Shown: in pieces, positions 42,401 through 54,400 of the stretch | How positions within the stretch are numbered: the first letter of the stretch is position 1 | How the letters are laid out: each line of letters starts with the position of its first letter | Assembly (NCBI GenBank): GCA_012934845.2 | Contig: WNNJ02002532.1 | Span: 110,466 to 174,465 of the forward strand | DNA length: 64,000 nucleotides | Direction: 5' to 3' | Source of the DNA: Pomphorhynchus laevis | Lineage: Eukaryota > Acanthocephala > Palaeacanthocephala > Echinorhynchida > Pomphorhynchidae | Translations under genes and position numbers: made by a program | The notes under the pieces: generated by a model | What the model was told of the DNA's origin: nothing | The model's database searches: none | What the model saw: only the letters and a program-made list of their open reading frames with translations

Positions 42401-45400
42401 GGGTGCACGACAATTCGCGCAAGGAACTCCTGCCTTTGCGCATCTGCAACCTTTGCACTTTGCTGAAGGATTATTGCATCCACAGCACAACATTTGATTA
42501 TACGGTTTTCATTTGGACATGTTCAAAGGATGTTTGAATGGGCAGGTCAGAGCCCTTTTATTCTGAGATAACTCGTAATGAACGTTGCTTTGTAGATAAG
42601 TTCTTTTAATTCGCAAGATTGAGCTTCATGGGACGTACCTTAGGCGTACCGCTTCCTTGTCAAAAATCCGACTTTACTGTTGTACATTAATGGTGAATCA
42701 ATTATAAAGCCTGATATCTTCAATGCCACTTCGTAGTCGTCGAAGCCTTGTTGATTTGATTGTAATGAAAATTTTTCGACGTTCTGAAAATCCTTTGACG
42801 CTTGTGTATTTTATTGTAAATATTTATAAGATTCAAGACATTTGTTTAGTAATAATAAGTCTATCAACAAGTAGACTTATTAAGTCTACAAATAATATTA
42901 GTCTACGAACACGCTTACGTCGTATTCGTAGACTTTACCAAAGCCTTTGACGGCGTCAATCGCCATTTGCTTCTAGAAAAACTCAAAGTTCAGTACAACA
43001 TATATAGAACATTCCTCGGCACTATACGTCATCTTATGTCACCCAATTAAATAAGCATAGTCGACAGCGTATCTATATCTGCATCCAAATTCAACATTAA
43101 GGAGGATTACAAGGCGATTCACTTAGCCCTCTCTTCTATTCACTTTTTATCGGAGACCTGCCCTTATTTTTAACAAGACGTCTACCAATTCCAAAATCCT
43201 TCTTTTCACCGATGATCTTCTGATAATATGCGAATCTACTACAATTTTACAGACCTTACTTGACCAACTTCATGTGTACTGTGCAAAATGACTTCACTGT
43301 CAACATATTAAAATCAAATGCCATAAAATTTCGTCGTGGTGGTAGCCTAGCCCGATTTGACAAGCTTTCATTAAACGATGAGCCCATAGAATTTGTAAAC
43401 TCCTATAAATATCTTGGTGTTCATCTAACCTCTGCTTGGTCATTTCTGTTGCACCTAGAACGAAAAGCTTGTAAGATCATCTTATCAATTTTCGCTTTTA
43501 GGAAACTGCCTAGTTTATCTTTTTTACAAGGTGCATTCCATTTCTTCAAAGTGATGCTAAAACCCATGATTACTTATGCGCTTCCAGTCATCTAGTCTGA
43601 CTTTTCGATTTACAATTTCAAATAACTTGACTCCTGTAAATGACGCTTCGTCAAAAAGGTACTCGGCTTGCCACCAAAAATTCATTCTACTCCACTTTCT
43701 GTTCTAACATCGATTAGACCTCCATCAATAGACTACCATTTGCTTCTCAAAATCACCGGCCTTCCAGCAGCACTTCCAGGAGTTCACAGAAAAGATCAAT
43801 GCCGTCGATTCTGAAATAACCACAGCAGCCACTCTACCACAACCAATTTGGCAACAACCTCAATCCACCAAAAAACTATCATCGTTCGCGCCTACCTTCA
43901 CGATTATCACGACAAGCTGGGCACTATCCACATTTCATGTCATAAACGTTCAATATGTTGTCGCTGCAAATTTTGTAATATACAATGTCCACCTATCTCT
44001 CATCTATTCTCTTGTCCAATTCTTTCAACAATTCCTCTTCGTAAAATCGATTCAATACCCGTAGATTCAACAGTAATCAAATTATAATCGATTATGTTGG
44101 TTGTCAATTTCTGATAATGTTATTAAAAAACAAATTTATTCAAAATCACATGTATATAAAATTTATTTATAATTTATTCAATTTTAATTTGTATATCATT
44201 ATTGTATTTTTGTTTCATTCAATTATATCATTTAGCAATTAAAATTTGACGTTTAGAAATTTGGCAAATTGCAAATTGCACTGGATTGAGACACAATTAT
44301 ATATGAATTCTCTAAATTTGTATATAAATTATATTTAAAAAATACATTGCTACTGATTTCAACGATTTTAGGATTTTGGATAATAACTTAATTAATGTTT
44401 CAATATTGAAAGCTATGGATTCAGATGAAGAACCGAGAATTCATGTGTAAGTAATTTTAATTCTTTTAAAATATACGTATTCCTAGAATGTATACAACAT
44501 AATCAAATTTATTTTTCATTAAAAGCAATTTAGAAATTTAGTAAAATTATAAGGACATAAATTTTTAGCTTCTTAGTTAAATAAATATTTTACTGTATTT
44601 TTGTATTTATCTGCTGTTTTAATAATTACTTATTAGTGGGAATAAAGCTTTTTTATTGAAAATACGTTAGTACATTCTAGTAAACGATATTCCAGCAATC
44701 TGTAGTTAAAATGTTGTTCTTTGTTAATTTCCGCTGCCTTACTTTGATATTCTTTTCAAGATGTCTTGGTCCACTAAGATATTGCATATTTACTAATGCA
44801 ATACCATATAATGATATACGTCATCATATTTTTTATTTCAATTGTTCTCGATCGATCTAGTTAGATCAATGAAAGCTATCAAACTGAGTGTTTTTGTGAG
44901 AGTCGCACAATATCATTGATCTGAATAGTTCAGTATATTTGACGCTGGGTTTGCACCTTGTACACGAATGTTCTGGACGATAAAATCATAACTGGTCCAT
45001 GACAAATGTTCAAATAACGTTTAGGTTACCCAAACGTTATTTTCTGAAAGGATTAAATGTTATCATAGTATTTAAGACGAATATTGATGAAAATGATTAA
45101 ATGTGGATTGATAAACCAAAATTATTTAAAAATCCAAATCTTCTTTGGATTTTAATCTTTTTCTTATTGTTTATCCCGTTTGGCGTGTTCCGCTTGCTAG
45201 GCTCACTGGTGCCAAAATTCCCTATCCGCTGCGTCTTCGGGCGTGAGTCCGACCATTTTTATATCATTCAGTAAGGTATCCATCTTTTCTGTGGTCTTCT
45301 TCTTAGTCTTTTTCCGTCGACCTCGATTTGAAGTTGTGCCTGCGCCATTGTGTTCTCGTTTGCACTCAGTACATGTCCATACAATCTCAGCCTTTATTCT

Positions 45401-48400
45401 CTCAGTTTGTCTGCTATGGGTGCTACGCCAAATCGCTCGCGGATGTTTTGTAACTAATATGGTCTTGGCGAGTTTTTCCCATACATCCAAGCTTACGTTC
45501 TGCTTCTGCTGTCATTGCCAAGCGTTCAGCACCATACATTGCTACAGGCCGTATCACGCATCTGTAGAACTTCGATTTGAGTCTGTCTTGCATACGTTTG
45601 TCGCACAGGACTGCAGTGGCTGCTCTCTATTTTGTCCAGCTAGCTTTGATGCGAGTGTTACCACTTTTGCCACTCCTGCTGTGCTGAAGATGACTGATCC
45701 CAGATATTTGAATGCATTTGTCTTTGGCAGTGGCACGCCATTGACTGATATGCTTACATCTTCGTTCTGGTTCGTCTTTATATACTCTGTTTTGGCCTTG
45801 TTCAGTTTCAACCCAAACTGTGCTAGGCGATCGCGCCATTGCTGCACTTTCTGCTCGAGGTCATGTGTGTCCTTAGATACCAGCATAACATCGTCGGCAT
45901 GCAGGATGGTCCATGATGCTTATCTTTGCAGATCTTTCGTAATCACGTCCATAACTATGGCGAATAGTAATGGGGAGAGTGCAAATCCTTGGTGCACACC
46001 GACTGAGACTGGGAATTCTCTAGATTTTCTCGCTGATGTTAGTACACTGCTCGTAGTTACTTTGTACATCATTTTCACCCATTCGATTAATTCCTCCGAT
46101 ATTTCTCTGCATCTCAGCGCGTACCATAAGAGCTCATGAGGGACTCTGTCGAACGCCCTCTCACAGTCCAGAAAAGCCACATTTAGGGGCTGCTTCTTCT
46201 TTCTGTGCATTTCAAGGAGTAGTATGGCTGAGTGTATTGCATCGATGGATCCACAATTGCCACAAAGCCCGCCTGGTTGACATTTAATTTGATCATGTCA
46301 CGTATTATCTTGTCGAGCACTCTCTCTAAGATTCTCATGGTGTAGCTGAGAAGACGGATTGGCCGGTAGTTTTGGCAATCTGATGGGCTTCCTTTTTAAT
46401 TCCAAATTGGGATAGTTGAGCTTCGACTTCAGTCTTCTGGCACCTCTTTTGCGTCAACAATCTTCTGGAGAAACTTCGTTAGCCATTGTGTTCAATCATC
46501 CGGGTTGGCTTTCCAGAAGTCCACCGCAACATCATCGGGTCCGTTGGCTTTACCCGGCTTCATCTTCATGATTGTCCCGATGACTTCTGCCTTGTTAACT
46601 TGATCAACTTGTGTGTGGTTTGGTGTCCCTTCTGGTATTGGTGGGTGTTCGAACTATTCTGTGAAGATAGCTTTGAAATATCTTCTCCATCTCTCCAGCA
46701 CGTCTTGTGAGCGTATTAGGAGTTTTCCTCGCTCATCACTGATATCATGAAACTTCTCGATGTTTGCTGCCTTTATCATATTTTAATTTAATATAATATT
46801 ATATTAACATAATAATATTGATATTAATACTATAATATACATATTTTTAAAATAGATAAACAATGCGCAATAATATGAGTTTGTTGTTAGTTTTTGAAAG
46901 AACTCTTTTTGAATTCTTTATTTGTATAGGTTTCTTTATAAGTTCTGTAAACTTCACGAAAACTTTATTTCTTCAAATGTGTTCATGACTATTCCTATTT
47001 CATTACTTTAGTTCCGCAAAAAACGTGTTTCGGACATTAGATCAAATTGGTGTCCTGCTGGATAGCACAACTTCATTGTAATGTATTTTGTTGATAAATG
47101 ATTGATTTACTATTTTTTATGATTTAGAACAGTGACTAATTTGTCATATAAGAATTTAAACGCTTCCATTTTATCAAATGGGTTTTTGAATATAAAGTTA
47201 GTAATTTAAAAAAATTTTCTGCAAGTAATTTTTTAATTTCACACTAATTTTTTATGTGAAACCTTTATCGTAAAATGTTTTAAGAATATAATTGTATTAA
47301 AATTTTTATTTAATGCAATTGTATAAACTCAACAAAAACTTTGATTTGAAGCAATTGTATAAACTCGACAAAAACTTTGATTTGATGCAATTGTTTACAC
47401 TCGAAATGTTTTGAGATGAGATCTGAGTTTTTGAATAATATCAAAAGATTAAATTATAATCTTCGAATTTATAAAAGATTTGAAATACAACATCAAGCAG
47501 AAATAAACGATCAGCAAAGAGAAAAACAAAATTTATTTTTGAACGTATCGACCTACTTAAATATCTTAATCAATTTTTAAATTTTTTATTTTTATCTCCA
47601 AGTTACTTTTTCAAGAAAAAATTGAAAAATATCAAATTCAATAAAATATATTATTAAAAAAAATAATATTATTTTTAAAATATAATAACTTTCTTTATTG
47701 TCGTAAAACCTTAATTTGAAATACATTCGAGTAACAATTGATTTTTCATTATAACCATTAAAATGATGATATCTGATATTGTAGGAATATCGTAGCAAGC
47801 TCTTTCAAAAATGAAATATGTAAATCTAGTTGATGCAACTAATGAGTTTATTGATTGAAGTCAATATCAAATGGAAACATATCAATATTAATGTAAATAT
47901 AGTTGATCTAATAAGGATATTGATTGAAGTCAGTATCACAAGTCAAGTCATAATATTGAGTTATGTAAATGACAGTGATTTATAATAATTACTGAGCGGG
48001 AATTCAAAAATATCAAATTACTTCACATGAAACAGATATACTGTATGCAAGAAACACTATTCGAACTTGTTTCAAAACCATGTAGTTTTTGAACTTTATG
48101 TTCTTTCGGATTGTACGGACAGAAGCGTTTATAAAAATTAAATTCTCTATACTCACCGAGAGAATGCAATCCAGCTTAGTTTAAAGTTAATTTACATATT
48201 TTTTGTGATTTATAATAAATACTGACCGTGTATTCATAAAACATCAAATTACTTCACATGAAACAGATATACTGTATGCTAAAAACACTATTCGAACTTG
48301 TTTCAAAACCATGTAGTTATTGAATCGAGTAACAAATAAATTTGCTCTTAATCGAGTAAGAGATAAATTAGTTGAATCACACCAAATTATCATTTAGTAT

Positions 48401-51400
48401 TTTTAATATTCTGTATATTATAGCAAATTACCAAACTTCGATGCACCGGAATCCAAATTAATGCTCTTGTAAGTTAATTTATAAAGATATTGTGAGGTGA
48501 TACTTTATAATAGATTTATTAAATTTAATAATTTTTGAATGAAGTTTGCAAATTGATGTTTGCTTTTATGCATACATTATAGTAAATACAATTGAAAATT
48601 CATTGTTGTCCCATATGAGCGACCCAATATAAATGTAGGCTTTCGATGTACAACTGATAAGAAAGGCTCAACTTTAATTAGTACGACTTTACTAACAAAA
48701 AATAACGATCAATCGCAATTGGTGTAAATGCTAACATACTAACAGACAAAGAACGACCTAAAAATGTCGTTATTTTGCTTCTTAAATGTTTCTATCGCTA
48801 GTTTAGGTTTTCTGAAATAAAAGAAGGAAAATACGTTGTGGACGTTGGTGTTATGAACCCTCAATTTAGAGTTAACCTCAATTCTGAATTACTTAATTCA
48901 GAATTATCCAAATCATTTATATTCAAGTCATTATAGCTCTCCTCTGCGCTTGTTTGGATGTTTGAGTCAAATTTCTTTGGTATATTTGATGGTCTTCGGT
49001 TAAGAAATATCAAACAGGAAGTTTTTACCTCTTAAAGAGTAAAATATTCTTTGAATAGAATAGTGAAATAAGTTAATTTGTTGAAGGCTTTTTGATAATC
49101 TCATTAACAAAATATTTAAGGTATTATATTTTTACATCAGTAATAGTTTTTGGTGGGTTACTTTTATTATGCTTTGAAGAAAAAGTTTATTCTTACAACC
49201 AAACGAACAAGACCATTTAAAATCATTTAAAATCAAAGAACTTTCCCATAATTCGATAGAGATTTGTTGGAGCGAGGTGCTCGTAAGCAAAGTTACGAAT
49301 GATAAAAAATTTAAGGCTTTTAATACAAGCAAAAGGTTCTGCCTAAATAGGTCAAACATTTAACATTAATTTTTAAAACACAAACGCTAACTCATTTGCC
49401 GCATTTAATTATCGATCAACCAATTTACTTTTAGATAGGCAAATGACTTTCCAGTATTTAAAAAATATCTTTCTTGCTATTCTGATTTTTATTTCGATTT
49501 TTAAAATTGAAATAAAAATTTGTAAAAATTTGTCGTCTAAATTTTATTTTAATTTGAAATAAAAATTTCTTTTTAAATTTGTAAAATATAAATCGTTTAG
49601 ATTCTGCCATTCTCGTGCAAATTACTGATAAAATTAAACATTAATCTTAAAATTATAATTTTCGTTTAACAGTAATTTTGTAATGCTAAATCCGTTTTAA
49701 GATAAATTTTATTTATAAGCAGATGAAATTTACTTTAAGCGTTTTTATTGATTTCTAGAGATTTGTCTTACTGTCAATTTGAAACAATAGATGAAGGAGC
49801 ATTTTCTGGACAACATTTAATAAATCTGTAAGTATATTTTAATATTTTAATTAAATAAATAATATTCTTAATAAAAAATGTAATATTATTACTTGTCAAA
49901 AGTTTTACCCAAATGTAAAAGGAAAAGTGAACAAACCTTTAACAATCATTTTTTAATTTTACAACATTTATATTTTATGTAATCATGTTAGTTGACCATG
50001 AATATTTACATAGGTTATAAGTAATTAATATTTGTGTATTACGTCATTCCATCCCAGCAGTCAATGGCTTCTTGGTGGTCCACGAAATCTTATATTGATA
50101 TGATACGTAATGCTGGACGTTAACTATCTACAAAATCTTAAAATGCGCAGCATATTCATATCTATCAAAGCCACATATGAATGAAATCGAGTTTGATCAT
50201 TTCTTGAAACGAATTATTTTTTGACCGATTAGCTAAATAGTAAATTAATTTATTAATATTTATTTCGCTAACGTCCGCTAGCACCATAAAATACAAATTT
50301 AATCAAGAAGCTAAAGATGACATTGCAAATCTAGAATGCGAAAATAATAAAGGCCTTTTCTTACTGATTTTACTTTTTGAAAAGCCATACTCGTTTATAT
50401 TATTATGTACACATTAACCTAAATACGATATGTTCACGTAACCCTTAAATCAGTAGTAACTCATAAATTTACGCTTCCAGTGACGTTTGATCCAGAGTTT
50501 TCCCAGTTTACCACAGATAACGGCATGTTATAAGTTTGCTACTTGTTACAAGTTTGAGTTATAAATCACACAATTATTTTAATATTATTTCATCATAAAC
50601 TCAATTGTAAGGTTTCGTAGTTTTTAAGTTTGCTAATAGCGGAAAATTGTTTTATAGAATTTATAAACAATTTAGCTCTTGAATTATTTATTAATAATTT
50701 AAACTTTCAAATTATTCGAATGCTCAAATTGAAATACACTCTTCAAAATTTCATAAACATTTTATTATAAAACAGCAATCGAAATTTATTAAATCAGGAT
50801 GTTGACAATTATGTTTTTCCTATTAGTTAGTCATTAATAGTGACAAAAAATACATAATTCAAATTGAATGCTAAACATATTTGTTACTCAATAAATTATA
50901 TAAGTTCTTTTTTCTACCACTATGTTGTATTTGATAAAATTAACAAATCAAGACTCAATTCCTTATTTTATAAGAATTTATTGATTTTTTAGGTTCTTTA
51001 AAACGCGAAAATTAGAAATAAAAATATACTTTATAAAGACTTCATTTTATAACACGTCCTTCTTCTTCCTGTCCATCGTTAATAGTTAGAGAAACTCAGT
51101 GGTTTCGTTACCATCTGAATCCACACGTTGATTGTTTTGAGGCTGATCTCATATCGGGTTCTGTACAAGTGACCGCATCGCGCGCAACTCTGGACTGATC
51201 GCTGTTTTCATCGTGGCTTTCGTCATGGTTTGTTTATCGTGGTTTCCGCTTATTATATTAGAGTGAGATCCAGATGTACCGTATACGTATGTGATGACCC
51301 TGGATTCATGTACATCGATATCGAATACGGATATGCTTGCCGGAGTATGAGGTGCGCGATCGTCGCGGCTCCTACTCCGGCAAAAGTCAGATTGCACACG

Positions 51401-54400
51401 TTATTGAAATGGAAGTTATTAAATAAGTTATGTATAACTAACATGATCTTTCAAATTTTTCTCCCTTGAAAGCCAACTTAACACATTTAAAGCGGTATGA
51501 GAATATACCAAAACATGTCAACTTATAACATTTATTGTATATGCATTTTTATACAGAGTATTTATAAATAAATGATTTATTATTTTACCTATATTTGTAT
51601 ATTTCATTGTTGTGCTATCCACATCTCTGAGGGTGTTGATATACATGACATGATTATTTGTATACGCTGATAAAAACAGTTTAATTTTCATCTGTAATAA
51701 AACTTCTATTTTTGGTTTTTATTTAGGTATTTGCACCATAATCGTTTACATTACATACATGACAAGGCGTTTGCATATAATTTGACCTTCGACACTATGT
51801 AATAGTTTTAGTCAATTTGTCGATCCTATTATTTTAATTACTTAGAGATTTTTCAAATAATGATTTGACAGATCAGGCGCTCGAGGCACTTAGAAACTTG
51901 GAAATTCGTCAACATTTGTATGTGATTTAATTTGCTTCTAATTTAATTTCCATGATAATCAACTACGATTAATTCTCATATTATTTAAAACATACAAAAT
52001 TTTAATATATTGACAACATTGCATTAAAATATATAGATGAAGTTCACTATAAAACAGACAAATATGTTTCATGTTTACTCTTTCTGTGTTTTATGATATA
52101 ATTTAAGAAAATATTATTAATTGACAAAATACCTTTCCGGGCTTAATTTAATAGTCGTTGATTTTCATGAAGCTTCGCACGTATCGCTGATGTTAAACTC
52201 CTTGATAAGTAAATCATTGTCAAAATACGGGTTCTTGTCGAAATGCTAAAAGGTAATTAACAGAAATAGTATTATACAAGTTAGTATAAGGAATTGAGAT
52301 ATAAATCCGGAATTGAGATACAATTTTTATACAATTTAGTAAACGAAATCACTAATCCACCTAAAAATAGCAAGGTCGCTAAATCAAAAATTGCTTTTGT
52401 CATTCAAATAATTGATATTTAAACAGTTTTTTAATTATACCAAAACATTGTATACATTAGATGTTTATTATATTGACGAAACCATCACTAATACAAAGGA
52501 TAAATGAAAGTTCTTTATTTCAGCTTTTTATTTATTCATTTATGTAAAAACATTGGAAAACATCGTAAAGATAACATATTTAAATTTACAAGAAACATAT
52601 TTTTGCATGAGCATTCATGCATACCATATAATATAAAATATAATACATTAAATAATGAAATTTTAAGAATTGCAACAATATGTAATGATATTGGCTTTCT
52701 TCAAAATCATTTAAATAATTTAATAGATACATATTTTAAACTAGGTTACTATAAAAATAACATCAAGCAGAAAATAGTAAAATATATAAATCAACACAAT
52801 AATATAAAGAATAAATTTAAACTCTTAAGTGGCAAATTTTTATGGATGGATAATAAATAATATACTTTGCATTAGAATAAGATACTAGATAGTTATTTCA
52901 GAGGAAATACATCATTAGCATGTATTTGGCCCCGCTGCTATGTTGGGTAGAGGAGTTAGGGGCCGAAACCTGATAGCATAGCAGTTCCTCCTGATGACCT
53001 CTAATTCTTATTCTGATACAACGTCTGTTATTTATTAGTCAATTCATAAAAATGACGTTTATTTTAAATTTTATTTTTTATTTTTATTTTTTTAACTTGA
53101 TTTAAATTATAGAAAATCTAAAAACAATTATTAATTTTATTATTTAATTATTAAATTTTGATTTAGCATTATTATGTTTTGTTTATTTTATAATTATATA
53201 ACAATACGTAGACTCAGTTAGCTGATTTAATTTGTTCTACTGACATGTTATTATTGACCTGTGGACTTTGTTTTCCAGGTAATATGACCTCTGTCAGAAA
53301 TACTGAAACTATGTATTATTGGTTACGACTTTACTATTATTTTTTCTTATTTTCAAACAAGTTTGATGAATTATTAATTCTTAAAAAAGGGAGAAGTTTG
53401 CATCCCAAGGTGTTTACACTTTAAAATGTTCTGCTTCACGTGATCACGTTTAAGAGACCAGGTAATGGCCAATAGCTAGGTCGCGTAGCGCGTGGAGTGA
53501 AGGTGGTAGATCTTTATAGATCTTGTTCCAGCCTGCAACCGCCTTAAGCAGGGCATCCCCCTGTCAGATGCTGCTGGATGGCCCGTTGTAAGTTTAGTCT
53601 GAGTCAACTAAACTAGGTGGCGACACCGAAAAAGCAACGTTAAAAATTATGACTTAAAAGTTACGTGTACTCAACAATATTGAAAAAATACGTAAGTACT
53701 AATGATTTCAATTTTAGATCTTTTAAATGTAACAGAAAAAATTGTATAGTTTGTGATGTTATAAATAATAATAATTGTATCGTAAGTAATACGACAAACA
53801 AATGTTTTTCATTAAATATTAATAATAATTGTAACTGCAATACCGCAGGTGTAGTGTATCTAATACAATGCACATGTGGATTGCAATATATAGGAAAAAC
53901 ATATCAAATGTTAAAAACTAGGTTTAGGCAACACATATATAATATACAGCATAATAGTCAAACTATATTTCATAAACATATGAGATTAATAGGACATGAT
54001 ATTAAAAACTGTAAATTATTTATTTTAGAACATATTATCGAAGAAAACATTTCAATATTAAATCAAAAACTATTAGAAAAAGAAGATTTTTGGATTAAAA
54101 CGCTTAATTCCATGTACCCATTAGGATTGAATGAAGTGGTACAAGGAATTGGCAGAAGTAGTATAATACATAATAAACAACTATATTATAACAATCCGGT
54201 TAAACGCAAACCAAGAAGTCATGGTGATAAAAGGAATAGGAAAAATAGAGTTAAAAATATTAAAAAAGATATGTATATAAATGAACAATTAGAAATATTA
54301 AAACAACTTTTAAGTGATAATAAGCTAAAAGATCTTTATGTAAATATAAGAAGTTTTTCTAAAGATATCATATGTTCAATAAATCAAAAATTAATTAACG

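Noticed and set aside
45243-46139. 298-codon plus-strand open frame
   Set aside because: It is antisense to the RTE reverse transcriptase; the minus strand gives recognisable RT motifs.
49132-49359. 75-codon minus-strand frame as a gene
   Set aside because: No domain, signal or splice context; consistent with chance in AT-rich intron.
53473-53533. Genuine tRNA gene in the Naiad leader
   Set aside because: A- and B-box-like words exist, but no acceptor stem or anticodon arm folds into a cloverleaf.
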